64,000 bases of DNA from Cupriavidus sp. MP-37 (GCF_020618415.1 NZ_CP085345.1:1364001-1428000); one strand, 5' to 3'; counted from the first letter of the stretch, positions 1 through 9,204 are shown. The notes: generated from the letters alone by a model not told the origin. Program-made: numbers and translations.

Positions 1-450
1 GACCTGGCCGTCGGCGCCCTTGAGCGGCGTCATCAGCAGCGTGCCGCCGCGCAGGCTCTTGGCATTGCCCATCGACGACACCACCACGTCGAGCTGGCTG
101 CCGGGCTGCGCGAACGCCGGCAGCGATGCGGTCACCATCACCGCCGCGACGTTCTTGAGCTGCATGTTCTTGCCGGCCGGCAGCGTGATCCCCAGCTGCG
201 ACAGCATGTTGGTCAGGCTCTGCGTGGTAAACGGCGTCTGCATGGTCTGGTCGCCGGTGTTGTCCAGCCCCACCACCAGGCCGTAGCCGACCAGCGGGTT
301 CTCGCGCACGCCCTGGAAGGTGGCCAGGTTTTTCAGGCGCTCGGCCTTGGCGCCGGTGGCAAAGGCGCCGAAGGCCACCCCCAGCGCCAGGCTGACCATG
401 GTCAGCCGCAGCAGGCGGGACAGGAAACGAGCGAGCATCTGGGCAGACAT
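1..450 (-). CDS. flgI: Flagellar P-ring protein FlgI (N-terminal part, cut by window edge)
   Basis: FlgI is the periplasmic subunit of the P ring, the bushing in which the flagellar rod turns. Translating the minus strand from the ATG at 450 gives an N-terminal hydrophobic export signal ([19 protein letters not shown]) and then the family's highly conserved start of the mature protein ([17 protein letters not shown]), followed by [20 protein letters not shown]. About 150 of the usual roughly 370 codons are present; the rest lies left of the window. It follows flgH by only 7 bases and is the distal gene of the visible flgB-flgI operon. Identity is certain; only the length is unknown. Confidence 0.95.
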   Translation of the reverse strand, partial: MSAQMLARFLSRLLRLTMVSLALGVAFGAFATGAKAERLKNLATFQGVRENPLVGYGLVVGLDNTGDQTMQTPFTTQSLTNMLSQLGITLPAGKNMQLKNVAAVMVTASLPAFAQPGSQLDVVVSSMGNAKSLRGGTLLMTPLKGADGQV

Positions 451-457
451 GGCGCGG

Positions 458-1156
458 TCAGAACGGAGAAACATTGAGGAAGAAGCGCTGCAGCCAGCCC
501 ATGTTCTGCGCTTCGTCGATCACGCCCTTGGCGGTGTATTCGATGCGCGCATCGGCGACCTGCGTCGACAGCACGGCGTTGTCGCCGGTGATGGTGCGGG
601 GATTGACCACGCCCGAGAAGCGGATGAACTCGGCACCCTGGTTGATGGCCATCTGCTTTTCGCCGGAGACCACCAGGTTGCCGTTGGCCAGCACCTCCAG
701 CACGGTCACGGTGATGGTGCCGTTGAAGGTGTTGGCCGCGCTGGCGCCGCCGCTGGCCTTCATGGTGTTGGCGCCGTTGATGTTGGCGTTCTGGCTGGTG
801 CCGAACAGGCCGCCCAGCGCGCGCGGCACCGCGTCGAACGCCAGCGCGGCGTTGCCGGTGCGGCTGGTGTTGGTGCCGGAGTTCTTGCTGGCGTTGACGT
901 TCTCGGTGATCAGGATGGTCAGGATGTCGCCCACGTTGCGCGGGCGCCGGTCCTCGAACAGCGGATTGCCGGCGTACGAAGACTGGTAGATCGAGCCCGA
1001 GGCCGGGCCCATCGGGCGCGGCTCGGCGCGCGCCGTGGTCGGCATCTGCACCAGCGGCTCGCGCGGCATCAGCGCGCAGCCGCTTGTGGCCAGCATTGCC
1101 ACGCCGGCCAGGCAAACCAGCGCGCGCGCGCCCAGGCGGGAAAGCAAGGTGGCCAT
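458..1156 (-). CDS. flgH: Flagellar L-ring lipoprotein FlgH
   Basis: FlgH builds the outer-membrane L ring around the flagellar rod. The protein (232 residues from this start) opens with a lipoprotein signal ending in a lipobox (MLATSGC), so Cys acylation is expected, and contains the family block [20 protein letters not shown] and [10 protein letters not shown] chose the ATG at 1156 because it directly precedes the signal peptide; the frame is open five codons further to a TTG at 1171 that would overlap the flgG stop, so a coupled TTG start is possible. It lies between flgG and flgI in one leftward operon. Confidence 0.95.
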   Translation of the reverse strand: MATLLSRLGARALVCLAGVAMLATSGCALMPREPLVQMPTTARAEPRPMGPASGSIYQSSYAGNPLFEDRRPRNVGDILTILITENVNASKNSGTNTSRTGNAALAFDAVPRALGGLFGTSQNANINGANTMKASGGASAANTFNGTITVTVLEVLANGNLVVSGEKQMAINQGAEFIRFSGVVNPRTITGDNAVLSTQVADARIEYTAKGVIDEAQNMGWLQRFFLNVSPF

Positions 1157-1167
1157 GTTCACACCAA

Positions 1168-1953
1168 TCAACCCAGTTGCGCCAGGCGCTGCAGCATCTG
1201 GTCGGATGCCTGCACCGCCTTGCTGTTGATCTCGTACGCGCGCTGCGTCTGGATCATGCTGACCAGTTCCTCGACCACGTTCACGTTGGACGCCTCGACA
1301 TAGTTCTGCTGCACCACGCCCGCGCCGTTCAGGCCCGGCACGGTGGTGTTGGGCGCGCCCGAGGCGTCGGTCTGCACATACAGGTTCTCGCCCATGCTTT
1401 CCAGGCCGGCCGGGTTCATGAAGGTGGCCAGCTGCAGCTGCCCCACCTGCACGTTGGCGCTGGAGCCAGGCTGCGTCACCGACACCGTGCCGTCGCGCCC
1501 GATGGTCATCGTCAGCGTGTTGGCGGGGATGGTGATGGCGGGCTGGATCACGAAGCCGCTGGAAGTCACCAGCTGGCCGTTCTGGTCCACCTGGAACGAG
1601 CCGTCGCGGGTATAGGCGGTGGTGCCGTCGGGCAGCGCCACCTGGAAGAAGCCCTGTCCCAGGATGGCCACGTCCTTGGCATTGCCGGTCTGCTGCGGGT
1701 TGCCCTGGGTGTGGATGCGCTCGGTCGCGACCGGGCGCACGCCGGTGCCCAGCTGCATGCCGGAGGGCAGCGTGGTCTGGTCCGACGACAGCGCGCCGGG
1801 CTGGCGGATGGTCTGGTACATCAGTTCCTCGAACACCGCGCGGCCGCGCTTGAAGCCGTTGGTCGAGACGTTGGCCAGGTTGTTCGAGATCACGTCCATC
1901 TGCGTCTGCTGCGCATCGAGGCCGGTCTTGGCAATCCAGAGAGAGCGGATCAT
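1168..1953 (-). CDS. flgG: Flagellar distal rod protein FlgG
   Basis: FlgG polymerises into the distal rod. The 261-residue length is the family norm. The N terminus ([20 protein letters not shown], then [18 protein letters not shown]) is the axial-protein heptad region, and the C terminus ([20 protein letters not shown]) is the matching terminal coiled coil that also packs inside the filament core. It lies between flgF and flgH on the same strand, in the conserved order of the class II operon. Confidence 0.97.
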   Translation of the reverse strand: MIRSLWIAKTGLDAQQTQMDVISNNLANVSTNGFKRGRAVFEELMYQTIRQPGALSSDQTTLPSGMQLGTGVRPVATERIHTQGNPQQTGNAKDVAILGQGFFQVALPDGTTAYTRDGSFQVDQNGQLVTSSGFVIQPAITIPANTLTMTIGRDGTVSVTQPGSSANVQVGQLQLATFMNPAGLESMGENLYVQTDASGAPNTTVPGLNGAGVVQQNYVEASNVNVVEELVSMIQTQRAYEINSKAVQASDQMLQRLAQLG

Positions 1954-2014
1954 GTGGGTCCTTGGTGGGTGCTGGGGGCCGGCACGGTGATGCCGCGCCC
2001 GCCGGTCATTCGGT

Positions 2015-2758
2015 TCAGTTGGTCGAGAGCAGCTGGTTGGCGCGCTGCTCGTTGCCGTCGGCGCCCTGGATCATCTTCATCTGCATCTCGAAGCGGCGCG
2101 CGTTGGCGATCATCTCGACCATGGCTTCGGTCGGGTTGACGTTGCTGCCCTCCAGCGCGCCGGAGATCACGCGCACGGTGGGATCGGCCTCGAGCGGCTG
2201 CGCGCCGGGGCGCAGGCGGAACAGGCCGTCATCGCCGCGGGCGATGGCGTCGTTGGGCGGATTGACCACGCGCAGCCGGCCTACCTGCGCCAGGCCGGCC
2301 GAGGCTTCGCCCGGGCCGCGCGCGGTGATGGTGCCGTCGGTGCCGATGGTCACCTGCGAGCCCGGCGGCACCGCCAGCGGACCGCCGTCGCCCATCACCG
2401 GCAGGCCGGAAATGGTCTGCACCTGCCCGTCCTGCGCCACCTGCAGCGCGCCGGCGCGGGTGTAGGCCTCGGTGCCGTCGGGCGCCTGCACCACCAGCCA
2501 GCCATTGCCCTGCAGCGCCACGTCGAGCGTGCGGCCGGTATAGGTCAGCGGGCCGGCGCGCATGTCCGCACCGGGCGTGGACGCCAGCGCGAAGGTGCGC
2601 GTGCCCGTCTCCGGCCCGACCACCGGCACCGCGCGGTACAGGTTGACCTGGGCGCGGAACGCCGGCGTCGACACGTTGGCGAGGTTGTTCGATACCGCCG
2701 CTTGCTGGTCGAGTATCTGCTTGGCGCCCGACAGGGCGGTGTAGATCATGCGGTCCAT
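2015..2758 (-). CDS. flgF: Flagellar proximal rod protein FlgF
   Basis: FlgF is one of the proximal rod subunits. The protein is 247 residues and begins [19 protein letters not shown] followed by [17 protein letters not shown], the conserved N-terminal rod motif; it ends with the [19 protein letters not shown] motif shared by rod and hook proteins. It sits between flgE and flgG with short gaps, consistent with a single operon. FlgF is told from FlgG by the MDRMIYTA start and by position. Confidence 0.96.
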   Translation of the reverse strand: MDRMIYTALSGAKQILDQQAAVSNNLANVSTPAFRAQVNLYRAVPVVGPETGTRTFALASTPGADMRAGPLTYTGRTLDVALQGNGWLVVQAPDGTEAYTRAGALQVAQDGQVQTISGLPVMGDGGPLAVPPGSQVTIGTDGTITARGPGEASAGLAQVGRLRVVNPPNDAIARGDDGLFRLRPGAQPLEADPTVRVISGALEGSNVNPTEAMVEMIANARRFEMQMKMIQGADGNEQRANQLLSTN

Positions 2759-2784
2759 GGCGGCGGCTCAGCTCAGCGTGGCGG

Positions 2785-4011
2785 TCACAGGTTGACCAGG
2801 GTCTGCATGACCGTGTCCTGCGCCTTGATGGTTTGCGCGTTGGCCTGGTAGTTGCGCTGCGCCACGATCAGGTTGACCAGCTGGCCCGACAGGTCCACGT
2901 TCGACGCTTCCACCGCGTTCGAGCGCAGCGTGCCCAGGCTGCCGCCGGCCACGCCGAGCAGCGGCTGGCCCGATGCGCCGGTGGCCGACCACACGTTGTC
3001 GCCCTCCGGCTTCAGGCCTTCGACGTTGCCGAAGGCGGCCATCACGATCTGGCCCAGCGGCTTGGTCTCCTCGTTGGAATAGCTGCCGACGATGGTGCCG
3101 TCGCCGTTGACCGAGAAGCCCAGCAGGCTGCCCGAGGTGTAGCCGTCCTGGCGGAGCTGCTTGACGTCGTTGTCGGCGCCGAACTGGGTGGTGCCGGTCA
3201 GGTCCAGGCGCATGGCCATGGCCTGCGCGCCGTTGGCCGCCGGCTGGGTCAGCGTGACCGCGCCCGCACCGGGTGCCTGCAGCGCGCCGGCGTTGTCGAA
3301 CGACAGCGTGACCGGTGCACCGGCGACGGCGTTGCCGTTGACGTCGGTCACGTACATCTGCCAGTCGGTGCCGCCCGGCACGGTCGGCGCCGCGCCCGAC
3401 TTGGCGAAGTACGCCATCAACTGCTGCTTGTTGCCCAGCGAGTCATAGACGTTGATCGCCGTGCTGTAGTTGAACATGTTGCTGGTCGGCGGCACGCCGG
3501 GCGCGCTGGCAAACGCCTGCGTCGGCACGGTGGCGCGCGAATCGAGCTGGAACTTGGCGGTGATGCTGCTGGTGGCGCGCGGCTCCATCTGCGCGTTGCT
3601 GATCACCAGCGGCTGCGGCTGCACGCCGGCGCCACCTGCCACGCCAGCCGGATATCCCGTCACCTGCAGGCCCTGCATATTGGTGATGCGGCCGTCGTCC
3701 TGGCGCTGGAACTGGCCGTTGCGCGAGTAGTAGACCGCGCCTTCCGGGCTGGTCATGCGGAAGAAGCCGTTGCCGTTGGTGATGGCCACGTCCAGGGAGC
3801 GGCCCGAGGCCTCGATATTGCCCTGGTTGAACGACTGCACCACCGAGTTCACGCGCACGCCCAGGCCGATCTTGGTGCCGGCGTAGACGTCGGCGAACTG
3901 CGCGGCCGATTGCTTGTAGCCAACCGTGTTGGCGTTGGCGATGTTGTTGCCGATCACGTCCAGGTTGGACGCGGCGGCGTTCAGGCCGCTTACCCCTTGA
4001 CCGAAACCCAT
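2785..4011 (-). CDS. flgE: Flagellar hook protein FlgE
   Basis: FlgE forms the universal joint between rod and filament. The 408-residue protein starts MGFGQGVSGLNAAASNLDVI, followed by GNNIANANTVGYKQS, and ends with the terminal helix motif SNVDLSGQLVNLIVAQRNYQ, both diagnostic of hook protein. The variable middle domains account for its greater length than FlgF and FlgG. Gene order flgD-flgE-flgF is the canonical one. Confidence 0.97.
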   Translation of the reverse strand: MGFGQGVSGLNAAASNLDVIGNNIANANTVGYKQSAAQFADVYAGTKIGLGVRVNSVVQSFNQGNIEASGRSLDVAITNGNGFFRMTSPEGAVYYSRNGQFQRQDDGRITNMQGLQVTGYPAGVAGGAGVQPQPLVISNAQMEPRATSSITAKFQLDSRATVPTQAFASAPGVPPTSNMFNYSTAINVYDSLGNKQQLMAYFAKSGAAPTVPGGTDWQMYVTDVNGNAVAGAPVTLSFDNAGALQAPGAGAVTLTQPAANGAQAMAMRLDLTGTTQFGADNDVKQLRQDGYTSGSLLGFSVNGDGTIVGSYSNEETKPLGQIVMAAFGNVEGLKPEGDNVWSATGASGQPLLGVAGGSLGTLRSNAVEASNVDLSGQLVNLIVAQRNYQANAQTIKAQDTVMQTLVNL

Positions 4012-4088
4012 GATTGCTTCCTTTTGACTAGGCTATCGTTGAAGCCGGCTTGCGCCCGCGCGCTGCCCGGCACCTGCGTATCTGCGCA

Positions 4089-4754
4089 TTAAAGAATGCG
4101 GCGCACGTCGTCGACGTTGGCGGTCTGGCCGTCGCCCAGATCCACCAGCACGCCGCTGGCGTCGCCGCTGATGCTCTCGACCTTGCCGTACACCAGCGCC
4201 ACCGGCTGCACCGAGGTGCCGTTGGCGGTGGCGGTCACCTTGAAGGTGTAGTCGCCGTCGGCCACGGCCACGCCGGCATTGTTCTTGCCGTCCCACGCGA
4301 TGTTGTGCACACCCGCGGTCTGGCCCTTCATGTCGATGGTGCGCACCACGTTGCCGTCCTTGTCGAGCACGTCGACGGTGACCGCGTCCGCGGTCGAGGG
4401 CAGGTCCACGCCGATCTTGCCCGGCACGCCGCCTTCCACCGACACCAGCTTGCCCGGCACCATCACGGTACGGCCGATCAGCGCGGCCGAGTCCATCGCG
4501 CGGCTGGCGCTGACCTGAGACAGCAGCTGCGACAGCGTCGCGTTCATGGTCTGCATGCCGCTGACCGTGCTGATCTGCGCCAGCTGCGAGGTCAGCTGCG
4601 CGTTGTCCATCGGGTTGAGCGGGTCCTGGTTGTTCATCTGCGTGACGAGCATGGTCAGGAAGTTGTTCTGCAGCTCGGACGCGCTGGCGCTGCCGCTCTT
4701 GAGCGCGTCGTTGATGCCTTGCGTGTTGCTGCCTACCGGTGGGGTGGTGGTCAT
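4089..4754 (-). CDS. flgD: Flagellar hook-capping scaffold protein FlgD
   Basis: FlgD caps the growing hook and is discarded when the hook is complete. The 221-residue protein has the conserved N-terminal block NNFLTMLVTQMNNQDPLNPM followed by DNAQLTSQLAQISTVSGMQ, and a C-terminal FlgD Ig-like region (VDVLDKDGNVVRTIDMKGQT) typical of the FLgD/tudor fold. It sits directly between flgC and flgE in the operon. Confidence 0.96.
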   Translation of the reverse strand: MTTTPPVGSNTQGINDALKSGSASASELQNNFLTMLVTQMNNQDPLNPMDNAQLTSQLAQISTVSGMQTMNATLSQLLSQVSASRAMDSAALIGRTVMVPGKLVSVEGGVPGKIGVDLPSTADAVTVDVLDKDGNVVRTIDMKGQTAGVHNIAWDGKNNAGVAVADGDYTFKVTATANGTSVQPVALVYGKVESISGDASGVLVDLGDGQTANVDDVRRIL

Positions 4755-4812
4755 GTCAGTTGCTTGTGTGCGAGGTGCGGATGGAGCCGTTGCGTTGATG
4801 TGCCGGGGCGCG

Positions 4813-5220
4813 TTACTGGCCGATCGTCAGCGTCTTGAGCATCATGTTCTTGGCGGTGTTGAGCACTTCCACGTTGGCCTGGTACGAGCGCGAGGCCGAG
4901 ATCATGTTGACCATCTCCTCCACCGGGTTGACGTTGGGCATCACCACATAGCCCTGGGCATTGGCCATCGGATGCGTGGGGTTGTGGACCATGCGCGGGG
5001 GCGACGGATCCTCGCTCACGCCCTGCACCTGCACGCCGCCGATATCGGTCTGGCCCGGCGTGGGCGCCATGCCGAACACCACCTGCTTGGCGCGGTAGGC
5101 CTGGCCGTCGGGGCTGACCACGCTGTCAGCGTTGGCCAGGTTGGACGCGGTCACGTTCATGCGCTGCGACTGCGCGGCCATGGCCGAGCCCGCGACGTCG
5201 AAGATGTTCATTGCCGGCAT
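4813..5220 (-). CDS. flgC: Flagellar proximal rod protein FlgC
   Basis: FlgC is a proximal rod component. It is 135 residues, the normal size, with the N-terminal signature [20 protein letters not shown] followed by [10 protein letters not shown] and the C-terminal signature [20 protein letters not shown]. It begins 15 bases after the flgB stop, so the two are almost certainly cotranscribed. Confidence 0.97.
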   Translation of the reverse strand: MPAMNIFDVAGSAMAAQSQRMNVTASNLANADSVVSPDGQAYRAKQVVFGMAPTPGQTDIGGVQVQGVSEDPSPPRMVHNPTHPMANAQGYVVMPNVNPVEEMVNMISASRSYQANVEVLNTAKNMMLKTLTIGQ

Positions 5221-5235
5221 GGGTTCGCTCCCCGG

Positions 5236-5643
5236 TTACTGCTGGATCGCGGCCAGCATGGTCTTGATCTTGGAATTCATCACCGTCAGGCCGGATTCGA
5301 AATGCACGGCGTTGTCGGCAAAGGCCACGCGTTCGGTGTCCATTTCCACCGTGTTGCCGTCGACGCTGGACTGCAGCGGGATGCGGTAGGCCAGGTCGAA
5401 TGCCTCGCGCCCCGGCGCCTGCGCGGGCAGGTGGCGCGCCGAGGTAGTCGACAGCGACACGCCCTCGTTGCGGTGGCCGCGCTCCACGGTCTGCGCCAGC
5501 GTGCTGGAGAAATCAAAGTCGCGCGCCTTGTAGCCCGGCGTGTCCGCGTGCGCGATGTTCGAGGCAATCACCGACTGCCGCTGGTTGCGCAGGCTCAGCG
5601 CTTCCTGCTGGAAACGTAGCGCCGCATCAAGTCTGTCAATCAT
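5236..5643 (-). CDS. flgB: Flagellar proximal rod protein FlgB
   Basis: FlgB is a proximal rod component and the first gene of the leftward operon flgBCDEFGHI. The protein is 135 residues with the family motif LRNQRQSVIASNIAHADTPG followed by YKARDFDF near the N terminus, and ends with a helix like that of FlgC. It diverges from flgA across about 234 bases that must hold the operon promoter. Confidence 0.97.
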   Translation of the reverse strand: MIDRLDAALRFQQEALSLRNQRQSVIASNIAHADTPGYKARDFDFSSTLAQTVERGHRNEGVSLSTTSARHLPAQAPGREAFDLAYRIPLQSSVDGNTVEMDTERVAFADNAVHFESGLTVMNSKIKTMLAAIQQ

Positions 5644-5877
5644 CTGGCATCTCCCCTGCTGGGCCAGCGCTCCCGCAATCGGAGCGCACGTAGCTTCTTC
5701 AGGGTTGGCATCTTAGGCGGGGAGCTGTCACGCCAATCGGATGAATAAGGACGGGAAATCCATGCATTTCGGCCCGCCCGCGCGCGGGGCGCTGCCTACA
5801 ATGAGCCCCGATGACAGATGTATACGGCGCGCGCAGCCAGTCACGGGGCCGCGCGCCGTCCTTGCCGGGAAGTCCAG
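5644..5877. promoter_or_regulatory. Divergent flgB / flgA control region
   Basis: This stretch separates the leftward flgB operon from rightward flgA. By analogy with other bacteria whose flagella are ruled by FlhDC (whose genes are at 43-44 kb) it should hold divergent class II promoters, but I could not identify a convincing FlhDC box or -10 element by eye. The call rests on position alone. Confidence 0.4.
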
Positions 5878-6654
5878 ATGACACAGCATTGCCGCAACGC
5901 CCGCCGCCTGGCGCAAGCCGCTCTTGGCGCGTGGCTGCTTGGCGCTGCCGCCGCGGGCGCCGCGCCGGCGCAGGTCACGCCGGTCGCCATGCAGGCGCCT
6001 GCGGCGCACGGTGCCGCCGCCCACGCCGCGGCCAGCCCGTTCACCGAAGACCCCGCGCGCGTGGCGGTCGAGCGCTTCCTGCAGCAGCAGACCGCCGGCC
6101 TGCCGGGCAAGGTCAGCGTGCAGGTGGCGCCGCCGTCAGGCGGGCGCGCGCCGGAATGCATCGCGCCCGATCCCTTCCTGCCCGCCGGCGCTTCGCCGTG
6201 GGGGCGCGTTTCGGTAGGCGTGCGCTGCGGTGGCGAGCGGCCCTGGGTGCGCTATATGCAGGCGCGCGTCTCGGTGCTGACTGACTATTACGTGGCCGCG
6301 CGCGCGCTCGGTGCGGGCGAGCCGGTCGGCCAGGCCGATATCGAAGTCCGCCAGGGCGACCTGGGCGCACTGCCGCGCGCGGTGATCACCGATCCGGCGC
6401 AGCTTGCCGGCGCCGTCACTGCCAACCGCATCGCCGCCGGCTCGCCGCTGCGCACCGACCTGCTGCGCAAGGCCATCGCCGTGCGCCAGGGCCAGACCGT
6501 CACCGTGGCGGTCGAGGGCGAGGCCTTCCAGATCACCAGCGAAGGCAAGGTGATGGCCGACGCCGCCACCGGCAACACCGTGCAGGTCCGGCTGCGCAAC
6601 GGCCAGGTGGTCAATGGCCTGGTCCGCAGCGGCGACACCGTGGTGCTGCAATGA
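5878..6654 (+). CDS. flgA: Flagella basal body P-ring formation chaperone FlgA
   Basis: FlgA is the periplasmic chaperone that helps FlgI assemble the P ring. From the ATG chosen here (after a CGGGAAG ribosome-binding site) the protein is 258 residues with a clear Sec signal (LAQAALGAWLLGAAAAGAAPA), a variable linker, a central SAF-type segment (DYYVAARALGAGEPVGQADI) and the conserved C terminus (VRQGQTVTVAVEGEAFQITS, ending with NGLVRSGDTVVLQ). The frame is open 20 codons upstream, but those codons would place charged residues before the signal peptide. It is divergent from flgB, as in most FlhDC-controlled systems. Confidence 0.95.
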   Translation: MTQHCRNARRLAQAALGAWLLGAAAAGAAPAQVTPVAMQAPAAHGAAAHAAASPFTEDPARVAVERFLQQQTAGLPGKVSVQVAPPSGGRAPECIAPDPFLPAGASPWGRVSVGVRCGGERPWVRYMQARVSVLTDYYVAARALGAGEPVGQADIEVRQGDLGALPRAVITDPAQLAGAVTANRIAAGSPLRTDLLRKAIAVRQGQTVTVAVEGEAFQITSEGKVMADAATGNTVQVRLRNGQVVNGLVRSGDTVVLQ

Positions 6655-6816
6655 CCGTGCGCCAGGTGCTGTAACCGTGGCTGAAAAGACTGGAAATCCG
6701 GGGCAGGCGGCGTGCGAAAATGCCGCCGCAGCCGCCGTGCAGCGAATCCGGGCCAGTACCCTAAAGAATTCGCCGGCGCGTCCGTAATGCCATAGGAAAC
6801 CAGCAAGGATCGCCCC

Positions 6817-7137
6817 GTGAAGATCAACCACTCCACCTCGTCCCGGCCTGCCGACGCCGCCGCAGGCGACGCCGCCCGGCCCCACGCCGCCCCGGCCGCC
6901 GCCGCCGACGCCACTGATGCCGCGCCGTCCGCCGGCCTGAGCGTCAGCCCGCTGGCCGCCCAGGTGCGCGACATCAGCGCCCGCCTGGCCCAGCCGGCTG
7001 ACGACGATATCGATACCGCCAAGGTCGAAGAGATCCGCCAGGCCATCGCCGAAGGCCGGATCAAGATCGACCCGGGCAAGATTGCCGACGGCCTGCTCGC
7101 CACCCTGCGCGAGCTCGGCCAGGCCGACGCCAAATAG
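6817..7137 (+). CDS. flgM: Negative regulator of flagellin synthesis FlgM (anti-sigma-28)
   Basis: FlgM binds and silences FliA until the hook is finished, when it is exported. The 106-residue protein starts with GTG after an AAGGAT ribosome-binding site, has the typical MKINHST start, a disordered Ala-rich middle and the C-terminal sigma-binding region (DDIDTAKVEEIRQAIAEGRI followed by KIDPGKIADGLL). It precedes flgN by 5 bases. Its target fliA is 2.6 kb downstream on the other strand. Confidence 0.95.
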   Translation: MKINHSTSSRPADAAAGDAARPHAAPAAAADATDAAPSAGLSVSPLAAQVRDISARLAQPADDDIDTAKVEEIRQAIAEGRIKIDPGKIADGLLATLRELGQADAK

Positions 7138-7142
7138 CCACC

Positions 7143-7604
7143 ATGAGCCAGAGCCTGATCCAGTCCCTGCAGCGCGAAACCGAAGGCATCCAGGCCTTCG
7201 GCCAACTCCTCGCCGAAGAGCGCGACGCCCTCAAGCGGGGCGACTTCCAGTCCCTCAGCGGGCTGCTGACGCGCAAGGTAGAACTGGGCCAGGCCCTGTC
7301 CCGCCAGCTCAAGGCCCGCGAAGCCCAGATGGGCGCGCTGGGCCTGCGCGCCGGCCCGGAGGGCCAGCTGCTCGGGCGCCAGGTCGATCCCGCCGTGGCC
7401 GACGCGTGGCGACGGCTGATCTTCGCCGCCCGCACCGCGCGCGACGCCAATGCGCTCAACGGCGCCGTGGTCGACGCCCATCTTGACTTCACCCGCGAAG
7501 CTATCCAGGCGTTGCGCCAGCATAGTGGCGGGGATGCGGGGTTGTATGGGAAGGATGGGAAGGCGGCGGCGGGGGTTGGGGGCGTGAGTCTGGCGGCTGG
7601 TTAA
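7143..7604 (+). CDS. flgN: Flagellar export chaperone FlgN
   Basis: FlgN is the cytosolic chaperone for hook-filament junction proteins FlgK and FlgL. The protein (153 residues) is a mostly helical coiled coil (QSLIQSLQRETEGIQAFGQL, LSGLLTRKVELGQALSRQLK) and ends with a flexible Gly/Ala tail, as usual for the family. Primary sequence is poorly conserved, so the call leans on helical pattern, size and the flgA-flgM-flgN order. Near the 3' end codon choice changes to G-rich third positions, a frequent feature of gene ends here. Confidence 0.9.
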   Translation: MSQSLIQSLQRETEGIQAFGQLLAEERDALKRGDFQSLSGLLTRKVELGQALSRQLKAREAQMGALGLRAGPEGQLLGRQVDPAVADAWRRLIFAARTARDANALNGAVVDAHLDFTREAIQALRQHSGGDAGLYGKDGKAAAGVGGVSLAAG

Positions 7605-7636
7605 GACGAGCAGGGTTCCTCGCATCGGTCACAAAA

Positions 7637-7686
7637 ATGTTCCATTTTTTCGTCACTTACTTGAAAGCAACGAAAAAACGGAACAT
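7637..7686. promoter_or_regulatory. Inverted-repeat operator of the AbiE operon
   Basis: Two 17-base arms, ATGTTCCATTTTTTCGT (7637-7653) and ACGAAAAAACGGAACAT (7670-7686), are inverted copies with a single mismatch and a 16-base spacer. In characterised AbiE systems the antitoxin AbiEi binds inverted repeats in its own promoter and represses the operon; this element has the right position and form. The right arm covers the spacer and part of the -10 of the promoter described separately. Confidence 0.85.
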
Positions 7687-7689
7687 ACT
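7661..7689 (+). promoter_or_regulatory. Sigma-70 promoter for the AbiE operon
   Basis: TTGAAA (7661-7666) and CATACT (7684-7689) are separated by 17 bases and match the -35 and -10 consensus at five and four of six positions. Transcription would begin about at 7695-7697, which is the ATG of the antitoxin gene, so the mRNA may be leaderless. No ribosome-binding site is visible before that ATG, which agrees. Confidence 0.65.
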
Positions 7690-7695
7690 GCGGGC

Positions 7696-8301
7696 ATGCC
7701 ACACAGCCGCCAAACGCAACGTGTTCTTGACCTGGCCTCCAGGAAAGGGATGCTGCGCCCCGCCGATCTCGACAATATCGAAGTCCCACGAGTCATCCTG
7801 AGCCGCATGGTCGGCGCCGGCCTGCTCGAGAAAATCGATCGGGGCGTCTACCGACTGTCGAATGATCCCCGCTCGGAGCACGAGAGCCTGGCCGCCATTG
7901 CTACCAGGGTGCCGCAAGCTGTCTTCTGCCTGCTGACAGCGCTCCAGTTCCATGGCCTGACCACGCAACTTCCGCGCGAAGTCTGGATTGCGATGCCGCG
8001 AGGCAGTCATGCGCCAAGAATCGATTTCCCGCCGATCAAAATGATCCAGGTCGCCGACGATATCTTCTCGGCAGGCATTGACGTGGTTGAGCGCGACGGG
8101 ATTCCGCTGCGGGTCTATAGCGCCGCCAGAACGGTGGCAGATTGCTTCAAGCACCGCAATAAGGTAGGCCTCGACGTGGCACTGGAAGCCCTCAGGGATG
8201 CGCGGGCACAGCAAAAGGCATCGGCGGACGACCTCTGGCGCTTTGCCAAGATTTGCCGTGTCGCCGACGTCATGCGCCCGTATCTTGAGGCTGTCGGATG
8301 A
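7696..8301 (+). CDS. abiEi: Type IV toxin-antitoxin system antitoxin AbiEi family
   Basis: This is the antitoxin and autorepressor of an AbiE module, a pair known to abort phage infection in some hosts. Its N terminus (residues 10-55) is the winged-helix domain expected of AbiEi (LDLASRKGMLRPADLDNIEV, then MVGAGLLEKIDRGVYRL), and the rest is the C-terminal antitoxin domain (AVFCLLTALQFHGLTTQLPR, VYSAARTVADCFKHRNKVG). Length 201 is normal. Its stop overlaps the toxin start by four bases (ATGA). The Met 18 codons in was rejected as start because it would delete the first helix of the winged helix. The pair interrupts the flagellar region and has plainer codon use than its neighbours, suggesting transfer. 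Confidence 0.93.
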   Translation: MPHSRQTQRVLDLASRKGMLRPADLDNIEVPRVILSRMVGAGLLEKIDRGVYRLSNDPRSEHESLAAIATRVPQAVFCLLTALQFHGLTTQLPREVWIAMPRGSHAPRIDFPPIKMIQVADDIFSAGIDVVERDGIPLRVYSAARTVADCFKHRNKVGLDVALEALRDARAQQKASADDLWRFAKICRVADVMRPYLEAVG

Positions 8302-9170
8302 TTAGCAACCTCGCCGAGTCGGTGCGCGCGCGATTGCTGAACATCGCCAAAGCGCAAAAGGCGGACTTCAACCAGGTGCTGGTGCGTTATGCGCTGGAGC
8401 GCATGCTCTATCGGTTAAGCCAGTCGCCGCATGGCGAGCGCTTTGTGCTCAAAGGCGCTTTGCTGTTCACGCTCTGGTACGACATGCCGCATCGCGCTAC
8501 CCGCGATGCCGACTTCCTTGGTTTCGGAGCGAGCGATCTGGCGTCGATCGCGAGAACGTTCCGGGACATCGCCGCTGTCAGTGCCGACGATGGCATGACA
8601 TTCGATCCGGCATCGGTGACCACGGAGGAAATTCGCAAGGAGGCGGGCTACGCCGGCGCGCGCGTCTTGCTTACCGGGGAACTGGCGCGGGCACAATGCC
8701 GGGTGCAAGTCGATATCGGATTTGGTGATGCCATCACGCCGGGGCCGGTCGACGCCATCTATCCGGTTCTGCTCGATGATCTGCCGGCGCCGCGGCTACG
8801 CGCATATCCGGTTTACACGGTCGTTTCCGAAAAACTGCATGCCATTGCGTTGCTTGGCATGGCGAACAGCAGGCTAAAGGACTATTTCGATCTGGCTATC
8901 CTGCTGGGTCGCGAGACTCTTGATGCAGAGACCCTCGCAAGCGCGGTGGCAGCGACTTTCATCAGACGCGGCATGACGGTTCCCGGTGCGTTGCCGCTTG
9001 GACTCACCGAAGAATTCTCCACGGATTCGTCGCGGCAGGCGCTGTGGCAAGCGTTTCTGAAGAAGAACTCGCTCACATGGGAAGGGCTGCCAGACACCGT
9101 TGCAGTGTTGCGAACGGTCCTGGAGCCGGTCCTGATTCGCGCCCGCGCGATCGCAGGTCAGCAAGGCTGA
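8298..9170 (+). CDS. abiEii: AbiEii/AbiGii-family nucleotidyltransferase toxin
   Basis: AbiEii is the toxin of the AbiE pair, a member of the DNA polymerase beta-like nucleotidyltransferase group (DUF1814). All four family motifs are visible in the 290-residue protein: FVLKGALLFTLW, RATRDADFLG (catalytic Asp pair), YPVYTVVSEKLHAI and LKDYFDLAIL. Related toxins use NTP to modify tRNA or bind GTP; the exact substrate here is unknown. It is translationally coupled to the antitoxin and the motifs look intact, so it should be active. Confidence 0.93.
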   Translation: MISNLAESVRARLLNIAKAQKADFNQVLVRYALERMLYRLSQSPHGERFVLKGALLFTLWYDMPHRATRDADFLGFGASDLASIARTFRDIAAVSADDGMTFDPASVTTEEIRKEAGYAGARVLLTGELARAQCRVQVDIGFGDAITPGPVDAIYPVLLDDLPAPRLRAYPVYTVVSEKLHAIALLGMANSRLKDYFDLAILLGRETLDAETLASAVAATFIRRGMTVPGALPLGLTEEFSTDSSRQALWQAFLKKNSLTWEGLPDTVAVLRTVLEPVLIRARAIAGQQG

Positions 9171-9204
9171 CCACTGAGGCTTTTTGCAGGCGCTCTGTTT
9201 GCTC

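Noticed and set aside
6760..6800. CTAAAG...GCCATAGG before flgM as a sigma-28 promoter
   Set aside because: The spacing between the elements is 22 bases rather than about 15, and the second element only partly fits GCCGATAA.
7750..7752. Internal ATG as the start of AbiEi, because of AGGAAAGGG before it
   Set aside because: The purine run is immediately adjacent to the ATG, too close for a normal site, and the first helix of the winged-helix domain would be lost.
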